Source of the DNA: Capsicum annuum
Taxonomy: Eukaryota; Streptophyta; Magnoliopsida; Solanales; Solanaceae
Reading direction: 5' to 3'
Length of the DNA stretch: 64,000 bases
NCBI RefSeq assembly: GCF_002878395.1
Contig: NC_061115.1
Coordinates: forward strand, 98,648,724 to 98,712,723
Shown here: in pieces, positions 34,758 to 47,336 of the stretch
Position numbering within the stretch: position 1 is the stretch's first letter
Layout of the letters: every line of letters starts with the position of its first letter
The notes under the pieces: generated by a model
What the model saw: the letters and a program-made list of their open reading frames with translations, nothing else
Told to the model about the DNA's origin: nothing
Databases searched by the model: none
Translations under genes and position numbers: made by a program

Positions 34758-37593
34758 TGTAAAACCTCATACTTTTACCTAGCTTAAAATTGTCCCAAAA
34801 ATGTTAAAGACTTGCTTTAAAAGATGAATCCACTTTTATACATATGGAATTTTCAAGATTTTTAGTTTTTGTTGTGTGGGAAATTGAATAAACTTTCCAT
34901 CAATATCAAATTCGCCCAAATCTGACACCCAGTTGAAGAGTTAGAGCCTTTTAGTAAGACAGTGTATCACCTAAGCCATCAGCGCATCCCGGAGCTAGCT
35001 TAAATGGCAATCATCAAAATCCAGTGGGCCTCCGCGATTATAGTGCATCGCGTCAAGGCTCAAATTCATAATTGTCCCTTTCCAATGTCTCAGTATGATA
35101 CCACCGCATCGTGGTGAGATTCCAGGTCCCATCTCAATTGGAAATTTCCTGTGACACAACGTGATAGCGCCGTGTCGGGCTAGGTGCCCAAATTGGGTTT
35201 TCAGTGATGAAAAATAAAAAACCTTCTAAGGGAAATTGGGTCTTTTTCCATGACCTAGATCAGCCTTTAACCACGATATTATGCCTTAACAACCCTATTA
35301 CATCACTTTTACTCATTTTCTCTCAAGAACAAAATCCTTCTCTCTCAAGAACAAGAACCCTAGCTCTCAAATTCAAGGGACAAATCACAAGAACTTTCCA
35401 TCAATCCTTCCAAATTCATTAACTCAGGTATACATAGTATTCATTCATGGATTCCTTTCATCCATTAAGATGAAGAATCAAGTTTTAAACTATGAATTAT
35501 GATACGCATGCTATGTGTTGATTATGTTCAAGTGGTTGTTGTTGTATGATTCACAAGTTGAAATCTTTATGTGTTTTTATGAGTATATGTTAGCATGTGA
35601 GTTGAAAACCATGAATATTAGTTGGTTATGAGATGTTAATTTGATGAATTATGCCATGCCCTAAGTCATGCACCCTAAGTGTTTGAATAAATTCCTAAGA
35701 GACTAGAAATTATGTAATATAGCTCAATACTAACTTAAGTGATGGATTCATGTTTTACCCTTATGTTCAAATTACTCCCATGCTATTGATGTGCAATGTA
35801 GATGTTTGTTGAAATGCTCATGATGCTAGAATGTGGAATTATGACACTGATTATATGCATTCCTTCTATGTAAAAAATTATAATAACCATGTACTTTATG
35901 AAATCCCCAACTTATTGTATTATGAATTGTTGATATTGGTCATGTGTTCAAGAAGTGTCAAGTCTTGTCAGTTTTATGCTACTGAGTCCTGGGGGTACCC
36001 GTACCTGACAATTTAGCAGTGCACCTAGAGCCAGTGTCAGATTTCACGATACTCTTAGTCAAGCCATGATAAGTAGAATTTAGTCAGTCATGGGACTTTG
36101 GAAAAACAAAGTAAATTTTGTATCAGTCTAGTACTCAGTAATCTCAATAATCTCGGTAATCTCTGTAATCTCAGTAATCTTAGTAATCCATAATCTCATT
36201 ACTCAAAAATCTCAATAATCTCAGTCAGTTATTAGATCTTTGTAGTATTCCATCAGTCAACAAAATCCAGTGAACTTATCTCAGTCCAGTTAATCAATAT
36301 AATCAGTAATAGATCAGTCCAGTTTAGTGTCAATTTAGATGGGAGTAGGATTCAGCACCAAGTGAACCCAGGGAAGAGGACACATACTGTCAGCCAGTAG
36401 AGGGTGTGATCCTTAGTAGCAATCCCTGTATTCCAAAACAATAGAGCCAGCGTAGGTTGAGATGTACACCTATGAGTCTAGGGACTATATATCTCATTTG
36501 AGTTTACCTTACAGGAGGGGTTGATGGAAGAGCTCCTTGTTATAGAGGGTTTATTCATAACTTATCTTTACCCGTGGCATGGTACTGACACCCTTCCAGC
36601 TGGGGTTACAGGTTAGACCCCACCAGTTCAGATTTAGGGTATGTCAATTAGATAATTATCTCTCACAGTTTCAGTTATAGAATCAGGACTGTCAGATATA
36701 GTCACTCAGTCTAGTATGGAATTAGCTAGTTCCATCAGATTTTAGGACTATCAGACACAGTCACCCAATTAATAGTATATTAATTATATGAAATTTATGT
36801 TACCAATATTCAGATTTCAGGACTGTTAGATACAGTCAATCAGACCAGTTCTTCATAATCAGAACCGTCAGAAATAGTCATTCCTTAATAAGTAATATGA
36901 CACCAGTTCCTCAGCACTCAATATACTTAGTCATTCAGTATCCCAATATTAGTACTCAGATATTAGAAAATCCATGTTATCAGAATTCAGGAGTCAGTGT
37001 TATCACAATCTCAGTCACAGTCACGTATTCATGCATGTATTCTCACGTTCATATTATTCAGTCAGTTAGTATTGTTCGTGCATATGAACCATTGAATTCA
37101 GCCACCTTACTTGCATACCAGTACATTCAATGTACTGATGCATTTGCGCTATGGTATTTTATACCATATGTTTAGACGCACGAGCTCCCGAGCATCCTTA
37201 GTAGATCAAATGTTCAGCAGCTAGACTTGCAGTGAGTCCTCATCATTCGAGGATAGCATGATTATTTTATTACTTTATTATTTCAGAAATTCGAAGTTAG
37301 TTGGGGACATGTCCCATCAACTCCACAGATTTCAGACAGTTTAGAGGCTTTTAGACTGCAGCATATTTCAGACAGTTTATTTCAGTTTTGGGTATTGTTA
37401 TACCCTATTACAGGCATTGTTTTATATTTAGTATTAATTAAGTTTTGAACCTTATGGACTTACAGATTATATTCTATATAATTATAGTATATTATTTAGT
37501 GCTAAGTTATAGATATCAGTCATGGGTTAGCTTGTGGTCCTTCGGGGTCATGAGCACCGTGTAATGTTCCTGGTACCAGATTTGGGCATTATA
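34758..37593 (+). repeat. Element C 3' LTR
   Basis: Begins TGTAAAACCTCA and ends GGGCATTATA (diverged from TGTAATACCCC and GGGCATTACA in the 5' copy). Carries the same landmarks: CAG/GTATAC (35425-35433), stem-loops at 35445-35467, 37149-37169 and 37237-37253, 9-bp repeats (36134-36229), and four palindromes (36687-36880). Confidence 0.92.
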
Positions 37594-38785
37594 GGTATGT
37601 TCTTGTAGGATCCTCTATGATCTTACTATGATGATATATGGATGATATAGAGGCTTGAAAATCATTGGAATGACACCACAAGACAAGGGATGGAAGGAAA
37701 AAGGACCAACACTTAACAAAAATATGGAGGACAAATTCCAAAGAGGGCGTGCAATTAGCGTGCGCAGCATGCTCTTTTCCTATGGAATAGAGGGTGCGAT
37801 ACACACTCCATTCTATAGGAATTGAGGTTGCAACACACGCTCTAGTCCATACTAGGTATTTTAAGCTATATTGACTCCTACACGAACTTGGCTTACCCTT
37901 ATGCTATACATATATGTTGTATCAAATTTTTACATATTTTTTTGACATATTTTGGAGATCAAGAGGCTTATACAACTTCATAATTAGTTTTTTATTAATT
38001 TTATTTAGTTCATTCATATTTTTCATCATCAATTATAATATTGTGATTGCGATTATGATTGAGTGGCTAAACGCCCTTTTTTTGGAGTTGAAGCCAAGAA
38101 TACGAGTGTTATTGCTATGGATTAAGTTTTTTTCTTTTCTTACCACTATTGGTTGTTTGTTTGTTCTTGTTTTAATTATTTTAAGGATTGATCACCCTTC
38201 AAATACATATATTGTCCACCTTGTGAACTCGAGAGAGGGAATAGAGAGATAGAATATGGGAATAAGCAGAGTATGGTTTGTATTCTGTATGAAATAAGGA
38301 ATTTAAATTGATATCTAGGACAGGGATGTACTTAAATAGCGTACTTGATTCATACGTAGGATGATATTTATAAAAAATTTAAGTGACCTATTACATCCCC
38401 TCTCAATGATATAGTTGTAAGGTTCAACTTAGATAAAGGATTAGAGTTTGGAAAACCATAATCATGCAATTAACCTTATGAATCAACAACTAAGATAAGC
38501 AAGTTAACGAATGAAATCTAATTGCATAATATGATTGTTCAGAGTGCTTCAACCTTGGGTTTTCTCCTATTGATTGTCTCAAGATCTTTACTTTCAGCAT
38601 TGTTTATTTTTATACAAGTACAAATTTCCAAACTTTTTTTGGTTACTCTAGCATCAATTGAATCTAAATTATGAACTAAAATAAAATCTCTGCCAAATCA
38701 AGTCTCTGTAGGATCGATAACTCAGCTTTCTTGAAGTTCAGTATATTATTTGGTAGACCACATACACTTGTGTGTGCGCTATCAA
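37594..38785 (+). repeat. Element B 5' LTR, second part
   Basis: Resumes after element C with TTCTTGTAGGATC, matching TTCCTGTAGGATC at 43335 in the 3' LTR, and runs parallel to that LTR to ...GCCAAATCAAGT. The last ~85 bp (38700-38785, ending GCTATCA) have no counterpart in the 3' LTR, which is cut. I set the end by the PBS position. Confidence 0.8.
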
Positions 38786-38786
38786 G

Positions 38787-38808
38787 TTTTTGGTCCCATT
38801 GTCGAGGA
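38787..38808 (+). promoter_or_regulatory. Primer binding site of element B, Tat/Athila type
   Basis: TTTTTGGTCCCATTGTCGAG, starting two bases after the LTR end, is a decayed form of the TTTTTGGCGCCGTTGCCGGG signature that follows the 5' LTR in Athila/Tat elements. Confidence 0.75.
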
Positions 38809-39061
38809 CTTGTAATTTGGTAATTGTTTATTTTAGCTTTATGTTTGTTTATTTGGTGTTTTTATGCTTGGTATTGGTCTTGTTTTTTCAGGAAAGGCAA
38901 GGGCTCGGGATTTGGTTGAACCAAGCCCAAAACCTGAACAATTTTTCCATCAACACAACAGAGAAACAATCCTTCTCCCCCAAATTCTGTAAATCCAAAA
39001 AGGACAAGAGTATATTGTTCCAATAGCTAAACAACAGGCAATTGGAAGGACAGTTAGGGAA

Positions 39062-40080
39062 ATGGCAGTCCCACTTTTGACGAACTTGACTTCCCCAATT
39101 CAAAGATTGGAAGCTGAGGAGAACTTTGAGTTGAAATACAATATGGTGCAACTTTTTATTAGCATTGGAAAGTTTGCACCGCTTTTACATAAGAATCCAC
39201 AAGTTTACCTACATACCTTCATTAAGCTTATTGATACATTAACTCTGGCTGGGGTGAGCCCAGATTATATGAGTATGACACTGTTTCCCTATTCACTTTT
39301 AGGGGAAGCTAAAAGGTGGTTGAATGCGTAGCCAGCCAATTTAATCACCTCATGGGATGACTTAGCCAAAAAGTTCCTCATTAAATTCTTTCCATTTGGC
39401 AATACTGTGAGACTTCCCAGTGAGATAGTGAGATTCAAATAAAAATCTAATAAAAACCTCTATCATGCTTTGGAATGCTTCAAGTCTCTTCTTTGGGATT
39501 TTTCACACCACCAAAATTCAAATGAGTTACTTTCTTACACTTTTGTAGAAGCTCTTGATCATAATTTAAAGATTTTGCTAGATTCAGCCGCAGGAAGTTA
39601 AACGCCAAAATTAACTATGATATGTTGTATACATTACTGAATTGCATAGCACAAGGAAATTCAAAGTGGTATTTAGATTTTAGAAGTTCCATGAAAATAA
39701 TTACAGGTGTATTAGAGGTGGATTAATTCACAGCCCTATCAGCATAAGTTTTTGCTTTATAAATTTTGATCAAGACATTGTTCAGTAGCATGAAGTTGGG
39801 AGCATCACAACCTACAGCGGCCATGTGTGCTTTAAATCTAGAATCTATGATGTATGTAGGTAATGCTCAATGGCCAAATTATTGTAATGCCTACAACATA
39901 AAGTGGCAAACTCAGCCACCAAATTATTTATGGAATGCTCCATAGCCACAGGCACAACCAAATCCACCAACTAGAAATATGGAAGAGATGATGAAACAAG
40001 CCTTGGCTAATCAGGCACAGTTTGCTGCAAACTTAAAAAATTTACAAGCAGCCACATAAAGTTTTTAGAGCTGCACGTGG
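39062..40080 (+). pseudogene. gag: Athila/Tat-like gag relic of element B
   Basis: The open part 39062-39331 contains Leu-Ala-Gly-Val-Ser and Leu-Phe-Pro-Tyr-Ser-Leu-x-Gly-x-Ala-Lys-x-Trp-Leu, the core of the retrotransposon gag family as found in Athila elements. It continues past a TAG through Ser-Trp-Asp-Asp-Leu-Ala-Lys-Lys-Phe-Leu-x-Lys-Phe-Phe-Pro (about 39350-39400). The C-terminal side to ~40080 is Gln-, Asn- and Pro-rich, as usual, with many stops. No zinc knuckle found. Gag would form the particle that packages element RNA. Confidence 0.8.
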
Positions 40081-40199
40081 GAAAAATTAGGAATCACTAA
40101 ATACTAAGACACAAGGTGGTTTGCTAGCTGACACAAAAAATCCAAAGCAAGTTATGACAATCACCTTGAGAAGTGATAAAGAGCTTTAAGAAGAACCTC

Positions 40200-41041
40200 C
40201 CAAGGCAACGAAGAAGGTAAATGCTGATATGGTAACCAAATAGGTAACTGTCAGAGATTCTAAAAATTCAAGGAAGTATGAGTACTTGAAAGAAAAAAAT
40301 GCTAAAACAAAAGTGAAAAAGATACTGTCATTACCCTTCTCTCAGAGGCAATTTAAAGCAAAGGAGAATGCAATGTTCAAAAAGTTCTTTGACACATTCA
40401 GAGAGCTTCATATTAATTTACCTCTTTTAGATATTTTGTAAACTATACCCAATTATGTAAAGTACTTGAGGGATGTGGTGGAAAAGAAGGTAAAACTACA
40501 GGATATGGGAGCTATAATACTCACTGAAGAGTGTAGTGCTGTGATGACACAAAAAATTCCTAAGAAATTAACATATCAGGGAAATTTTGATATCTCTATT
40601 CAAATTGAGAGTAAAATGGTCCATGCATTGAGTGACTCGGAGGAAAGCATAAATTTAATGCCCCTATTGCTGTTTAAAATATTAGGCCCGGGAAAACTGA
40701 GATCGACAACCATGGTGTTGTAGCTGGCAGATAGGACGTTTACACATCCAGATGGAATAATTAAGGATGTCCTTATTAAGGTTGGTATGTTCATTATACC
40801 TGTTGACTTTATTGTTCTTAATTTTAAGGTAGATGAACAGGTATCAATCATCTTGGGGCATCCATTCTTAGCCACTGGTGGAGCCTTAATTGATGTTAGA
40901 GAAGGCACACTCAAGATGATGGTAGATGATGAAGACATGGTATTTGATATTAACAAAGAACCCAATGTAGTGTCCCAAGTTAAAGATTTGAGTATGATTA
41001 ATGTTATTAAAGGGTACAAGTGTGGGGTGGTTGATCCATAA
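40200..41041 (+). pseudogene. Aspartic protease relic of element B
   Basis: The frame reads Pro-Lys-Lys-Leu-Thr-x-x-Gly-Asn-Phe, then the active-site region, where Asp-Ser-Glu-Glu-Ser-Ile-Asn-Leu-Met-Pro (about 40630-40660) stands for the usual Asp-x-Gly-Ala-Ser-Ile-Asn-Leu-Met-Pro: the catalytic Asp remains but the Gly-Ala pair is lost. A TAG at 40721 interrupts it. The second half (40787-41041) has Ile-Ile-Leu-Gly-His-Pro-Phe-Leu-Ala-Thr-Gly-Gly-Ala, highly conserved in Athila/Tat proteases. No RT follows. Confidence 0.85.
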
Positions 41042-42897
41042 AAGACCTCTTAAGATTACCTAATTGAGCAGCCCAAGTGGAATCCAATGTTTCCCAACAT
41101 GATGAAGGTTAAATAAAAGAGAGTTACTGACCTTGAGAGTGAAAACTTAAGAGGTCTGAAATGAATGAAAAATGGCTCCCAAAAAAGTGTAAAAGGGTAA
41201 AGGAATATGGTTGAGTTGAGTTAGGTCGTGCCGCGATACTAAATCAGGCGCTGCTTGGGAGGCAACCCAAGTTAAAGTAGGTATGTTTTTTTTTCAGTTT
41301 TTAGTTTTTATTTCACGTAGTTTTTGTTTTTTGGTTGAGTCATAGGTTGATGGGAAGTTTGAGTACCGTAAACTTGAGCTAAGAAGCATGGAAAAAACTG
41401 AGTGTGAGGTCCCATGGATCTCTTTTATGTGTAAAGATGCTACTAGCTAGGCCTAGAGGCCTCAGGGAGTATTTCTATCTCTTACTTTAAATTCACTTCG
41501 GGGACAAAGTAGATTTTTAAGTGTAAGGTGGGGAAATTCTCAAAATTTGGCTCAATTTAAATTTTTTTGTGTGAGATATTCTTGTTGGTGCTATTTTTGG
41601 TTATATAATACATGTGGGTTTATTAGTAAAATCATGTTGATTGAATGAATTGCTATTTTGAGATACCTACGCTCATCTTTTGACTCTTGTACTTGTTGGC
41701 TTAATTTTGAATTTGCGCTATTGTTTGGTTGGGAGTCTATGATGATCCTATATGAGTTGAGCATGTGCCATGTGCGTGTGAGGTATTTTGGATATTCGTT
41801 GTTGCATGTGATGTCTAGAACTTTCCCGATGTGTGTGTGAAGCAAAATAAAGAATGTGGGTTTAGTAGATGATATAGGTATTTCTTTGATAGCCTTGTTT
41901 TATACCTTCTATTTATCCTACCCTTTGTGCATTATCCTAGTTAACCCCCTTGAGCCTTTGGCTTTTTCTTTGGCAACCTCATAAGTGGCCTAATCCTTTC
42001 TTTGATAGACCATAATTTGATTCAAAAAGCTCCTAAGTGCTTTAATAAAGAATTAATTAAGTATGGATTTTAAAAAATAAGAGGGTAAAGGTGAAATTGA
42101 TGCCCCAAGGTACTAGTTATTGGTGTTGATAATTGATGTGTGGTGGATGGATGTGATATAATTTTTGCTAAAAATACTATCATGAGTGTGTAAAAGAGAA
42201 AAATTGATTTTTGTGGTAGTAAACTATGTGTCCACCATGTGTTTGTGAAAATGCTTAAAAGAGATAAGCAAAAAACAAAAGATATGGGTAGACAAAAATG
42301 GTGTAATTTAGTTATTACAGAGTGATCTTAAATGTATAATGTAGTGTATTAAATCACTTAGAGTGGTTAGTCACTATTTCCAAAGAGTTCCTACCCGTCC
42401 CTTAGACATATTACAACCCGAAAAAGTCCTAATTGATCCTAAGATTTACATTCTGATATTAGTGGAGCATTGCACTAAGGGAAAGCCTATGGTTCATTAT
42501 GTGTAACTTGTGAATTCTTTGTGAGAGTGAGCGTAATTTGATCTTGTACCCATTGTGACAAATTGCATAATTATGAGTGATTAAGGGTAACTCTCTTAAT
42601 GTGAGGGGCACATATTTGATGAATGTAGGTAACTTGTATGATGTCCTTTATTGATAAATATGCATAAGTTTGCCACTAGATGAGTCAATTCTTGAGGTTT
42701 GAATGTTTTGGAGTAGCGTTCATGATTTTTCAATTGTGTAAATAACATGCTTAGTGTAGTAACTTGCATTCTGTGTAATCATTGTAGTACTAGCTTGACT
42801 GTCTTGCATTTAGTAGAAGCTTAGAGTTTCCTAGTTGATAATTATCATAGTTAAGAGTAGTTCAAGGACGAATAAGGCTTTAAGTGTGGGGTGGTGA
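41042..42897 (+). other. 3' untranslated interior of element B
   Basis: No pol domain. It holds the hairpin-forming CTTGGG / CCCAAG motif (41254-41271) typical of this lineage, then AT-rich sequence. The end before the LTR (GGCTTTAAGTGTGGGGTGGTGA, 42876-42897) is the likely PPT region. Confidence 0.72.
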
Positions 42898-44408
42898 TGT
42901 TGGGTGTATTTATTCATTCTAGAGTCACTATTTTATCCCCTTTTAAACCTTGTTTTGAGGATGATTCTATACTATATTGGGAGATAATGAGATAAATGTG
43001 TTTAATCATGTGTTTATGATGGTTACAAGGGTTTTTCAATAAGTTGGTACTTAAAGGGGTCAATTAGAGTTCAATAGAGAAAACTAGTCTTTCTAGCTTG
43101 AGCTAGCCTTTTGTCTAGTCCATCTCGTTTGATTCTATTGGGGTCTATATGTTGCTTATGGTTTTAAATTTGTTATTATATCTGGAACAAGTTGTTATGA
43201 GTGTATATAGTTCAAATGAGTCAAGAGAAGAGTGGAAACTTGAAGTGAAAAATCATGGAAATCAACCTTGTCTAAGCTCTTATTTTCAATTCATCATTAT
43301 GGATATAGTGTTGTTTGTTCCTCTAATTCGTGTGGTGTGTTCCTGTAGGATCTTTTTTGAGGTTAATATTATGATATATGGATTATATAGAGGCTTGAAA
43401 ATCATTGGAAAGACACCACAAGACAAGGGATGGAAGGAGGAAAGACCAAGACTTAACCAAAATTTGGAGGACAAATTCTAGAGAGGGCATGTGATTAGCA
43501 TGTGCTACATCCTCTATCCCTATGGAATATAGGGTGTGACACACTCTCCACACCACACCTAGGCATTTCAAGATAATTTAACTCCTATACGAACTTGGCT
43601 TACCTTTATGATATATATACATATTGTATCATGTTTTTACACATCTTTTGACATATTTTGTAGATCAAGGTGCTTCCACAACTTCATAATTAGGTTTTTA
43701 TTTATATTATTTAGATCATTCATGTTTTTAGTCATCAATTACAATATTTTGATTACTATTTTAACTATGCCTGGCTAAATACTGTCTTTCTGGGGTAGAA
43801 GAAAAGAACATGAGTATTATTGCTATGGATTAAGTTTGTTTTCTTTACTTATCACTATTGGTTGCTTGTTTATTCTTGTTTTAATTATTTGAGGATTGAT
43901 CACCGTTAGAATACATATATCAACCTTGTGAACTCGGAAGAGGGAATGGAGAGATAGAATATGGGAATAAGCAAAGTATGGTTTGTGTTTCTTTATGAAA
44001 TAAGGAATTCAAATTAGTATCTAGGACAGGAATGTACTTATATACCATACTTGATTCACAAGTAGGATGATATTTGTAAGGAATTTAAGTGAACTATTAC
44101 ATCCCCACTCAATGATGTAGTTGTAAGGTTCAACTTAGATAAAGGATTAGAGGTTGGAAAATCATAATCATGCAATTAACCCTACGAATCAACAACCAAG
44201 ATAAGCAAGTTAACGAATGAAATGCAATAGCATAATATGATTGTTCAGAGTGATTCAAACCTGGGTTTTCTCCTATTAATTGTCTAAAGACCTTTACTTT
44301 CAGCATTGTTTATTTTTATTCAAGTACAAATTTCCAAACTCTTTTTGGTTACTCTAGCATCAGTTAAATCTAAATTGTGAACTTAAAATAAATCGTTGCC
44401 AAATCAAG
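42898..44408 (+). repeat. Element B 3' LTR, truncated at its end
   Basis: Starts TGTTGGGTGTATTTATT and matches the split 5' LTR to GCCAAATCAAGT. It lacks the final ~85 bp of the 5' LTR and abuts element A sequence directly. Confidence 0.85.
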
Positions 44409-45800
44409 TAGTAAAATAAAATAATAGTGCACGACATAACTTGGTAATGAAACCCTAAATGGTATAAATAGTTTAAATGGTTTGGTATGGTTAGATGGTA
44501 AGGTCTTGGTGGTTATGGTGATCTTGTTGAAATCCTTGTGGGGTACTAGGGAATCCTCCTTAGGATTCCTCCAAGTCAACTAAACATTGTAATCTATAGG
44601 TACCTGGGAATCCCTTCTTAAAAAGGATGGTTAAGGACATTACTTGTGAGCTATATTCAGTCTAACATTTCCACTACTTATAGCCTTGGTTAATGATAAA
44701 TAGAATGGTGGTTTAGTTATGTGGTAATGGTTCTAATTGGGTAATAATGGTCGGGTGTGATAGCTAACTGTGAAGGTGTGAGTCTAATAGACGAACAATG
44801 AAAACTCATATTTTTTGACATGAGTATTGGTCATGGCGGCCATATATGATACTTATGGGGTACACGAGAATCCTCTAAGCACACCTGTACATATGTATCA
44901 TGGAGAGCGAAGGGTACTTGAGAATCCCCTACTCCTATGGTATCTCCAGTTAGTATTTCTATAAGCATCATGGCCCGTTTAAGGGGTTACACAGAACCTA
45001 TATAGCCCATGGGTGGTTCTAGGATAGTTAAGCTACATATACCTAGTTTAATGGTCTTAAAGGCATGCTAATCTCGATTTTTTTCCCAGCATGGTTATAT
45101 ATATCTATGTATTGTTGTAAATACATATGGTTGGTTTAATTTATTTTGAAGGTTGGCATTAATTGATCCTTGTCCTAAGTGAATGCTAGCATTCACCTGC
45201 TAGCCCATATTTAGGCGGCTATATCCCCACGCGATGTAGGAACCGCCCATTCTACTACTCCTTCCTAGTTCTCAAATTCTGGATCAGGTTGGTTTGATTA
45301 AACTAGTGAGCTTCCGTATTTTGACAGGCACCATTTCATATCATGGATGTCTTTATGTACTTTGGTTATTTCATGGATATTATTTTTGGCTATGGTTGGG
45401 GGTATGGCACAACCGGATATTATTTTACTTTTAGTTAGAGGCTTTGTGAAACTACTATGGTTTGTTCTGGACGGTGTCGATAGTAGTGTCAGCCTTAGTA
45501 TTGGCATTGGGTTTGGGGTTGATATCGTTTGATTGTATTTATGATTGTTCCATCCTATTATGTTATGGATTCATACTTGGTTATTATTTTAGTCTGGTTT
45601 GGGTTATTGGTTGGTTGGACTTGCTTAGGTTGGTCACATTTATTGACCTATCCCAGAGTCTGGGTATCTTATTATATTTTTGGAATTCATCCAACTCAGT
45701 GAGTATGTTTAGATAGTCGGGTTAGGTATCAGGGGGTGTCCTTGGTCTTGGTTGGACTTAGGATGCCCATTAAGACAATGCCCCAAATTAAGTCATCTCA
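44409..45800 (+). repeat. Element A 5' LTR, second part
   Basis: Resumes inside the A LTR at CATAACTTGGTAATG, the counterpart of 50830 in the right LTR, and ends ...AAGTCATCTCA at 45800. Compared with the right LTR about 285 bp (the part equivalent to about 50545-50830) is missing at the junction with B. Confidence 0.82.
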
Positions 45801-45816
45801 AGTTAGTATCAGAGAT
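45801..45816 (+). promoter_or_regulatory. Primer binding site of element A
   Basis: AGTTAGTATCAGAGAT right after the LTR end resembles TTGGTATCAGAGC with changes. Confidence 0.75.
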
Positions 45817-46010
45817 TTAGGTTCATGGTCAATTGGGAGTGCACAAAGATGTGTCAAGTAGAGTCTCTTTTAAAGGTGTTTAGCATACCATACTCATAAA
45901 AGAGATGCTACAAGGCATTTAGAAAATATTTCTCTTCTTTGTATTTTTTTCAAGCTTAGAGTCTAAGTCCTGGAATCTTCTCTAATTCCTATTTATTTGC
46001 CTTTCAAATC

Positions 46011-47336
46011 ATGCCTCGATGATCTAATGTGTATGGAAATAGCTTTGTCCTAACTGGGTACAATATTGATGGGACACGCTCTGCTCATGGGATCTATATT
46101 CAGTCTAGGGGTCTTATCCCTGATTATTCTAGAGTTTTATAAATTCTTTTTATTTCTCTTCAGGAACCTTAGGATGATATGATGAATGTTGGGTTTCTTC
46201 AGTCGATTTATATGATTGCTCAGTTGGTAAGTTCTTAGGCTAATCGTGGTACATGTTCTATGCCATCTTCTGAGGCCATAAGGGATGGCCAGTTTATAAA
46301 GTTGAGTCCTCCAACCTTTACTTGTGTTAAGGTAAAGGAGGATCCTCAGGATTTTATGGATAAGATAGAAAAGATATTCAGGATTATACATGCCATAAAT
46401 GTGGAAGGGGTGGAGTTTGCAGCTTATCATCTTAAGGATATGGCATACTAATGTATGAGAATAGGATCAGGAGAGGGGTGAGATTGACAAGTCATCTTTG
46501 TGGGAGATATTCTCTAATGCTTTTCTAGATCGTTTCTTTCTCTGGAGTTAAAGGAAGTAAAAGTGGAGGAATTTGTTAATCTAAAATAGGGAAAGATATT
46601 AGTCAAGGAGTATGCCTTAAACTTTCACCAACTATCTAGGTATGCTCCAGAATTGGTATCTGATATGAGGACCAGGATAGGAAAGTTCACTTCAGGACTG
46701 TCTCATGAGTTGATCCTTGAAAGCAAGACTGCAATTCTGATCAAGGACATGAATATCTCTAGGTTGGTTGTTCATATGTAATAGATGGAGGAGGAAAAGA
46801 AAAAGTAGGATGAGGTAGGTGAAAGGCAAGGTAAGATATTTAGGTTCTCTAAGTAGGGTAGTCAACAACAAGGTGGTCAGGATGGTGGTAAGTTACCAAA
46901 GAAAAAGTAGGAGAGTTCTGGTTTTTTTCTACAACTAGTGCTCCTTACCCGAAGCAATTGGATGACAAACATCAGCATGGTGGTGATAACTTCAGGGCAT
47001 ATGGTGCCTAATATCAGGCTAGTGGGGCACAATCGGCATTATCATGTCCTCCTTATAGGTTTTGTGGTTGGTTATATTTGGGATCCTGTGCTGAGGGGAG
47101 AGATAGGTTCTTTAAATATGGTCAGCCAAGCCATATGCTTAGAAATTGTTTGGTTGGTATGGTTTCTTCGGGAGCAAACAAGGTTCTGGTTGCCTTTTCA
47201 TCTGCTCCTAGACCGAAGGGTACTTCTTCTGCATCTATTTTTATTTCTCAAACTGGCATATACCAGAATAGATTATATGCTCTTGCTACTCGACAAGAGT
47301 CTGAGGCATCTCCTGATGTCTTAATTGGTACATCAT
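46011..47336 (+). pseudogene. gag: Gypsy gag relic of element A
   Basis: The ATG at 46011 (Met-Pro-Arg, then a stop) is the likely start. The segment 46260-46451 contains Pro-Pro-x-Phe-Thr-Cys...Glu-Asp-Pro-Gln-Asp-Phe-Met-Asp and Ala-Ala-Tyr-His-Leu-Lys-Asp, the N-terminal part of the retrotransposon gag domain. Further core motifs are readable to ~46770 through stops and shifts. The nucleocapsid part near 47078-47140 is damaged: of the CCHC knuckle only the His and the last Cys remain obvious (Gly-Gln-Pro-Ser-His-Met-Leu-Arg-Asn-Cys). The tail Asn-Arg-Leu-Tyr-Ala-Leu is the usual gag/protease border. Confidence 0.83.

Larger units (their letters stand above)
27870..37593 (+). mobile_element. 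Element C: gypsy chromovirus with internal pol deletion (family 2)
   Basis: LTRs of 2857 bp (27870-30726) and 2836 bp (34758-37593) bracket a 4.03-kb interior with a perfect PBS, a gag relic and only the C-terminal end of pol (integrase tail plus chromodomain). The target duplication is GGTGT (27865-27869) / GGTAT (37594-37598), one mismatch. The uninterrupted 3' LTR of element B shows a single GGTGT at the matching place (about 43329-43335), so insertion is confirmed by an empty site in the window itself. Confidence 0.93.
27433..44408 (+). mobile_element. Element B: Athila/Tat-like gypsy element with gag and protease only
   Basis: LTRs start TGTTGGNTGTATTTAT at 27433 and 42898. The 5' LTR is split by element C. 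The interior (38786-42897) has a Tat/Athila-type PBS, gag and aspartic protease relics, and then 1.8 kb without RT, RNase H or integrase. The motif CTTGGGAGGCAACCCAAG (41254-41271), a mark of Tat/Athila elements, lies after the protease. The 3' LTR lacks its last ~85 bp. B was probably non-autonomous or lost pol. Confidence 0.82.

Noticed and set aside
36897..37175. 92-codon frame
   Set aside because: Inside the element C 3' LTR and covers the hairpin block; the 5' LTR copy is not open in the same way.
37914..38252. 112-codon frame with apparent membrane segments
   Set aside because: Part of the element B LTR; the matching part of the 3' LTR (43620-43950) does not keep the frame.
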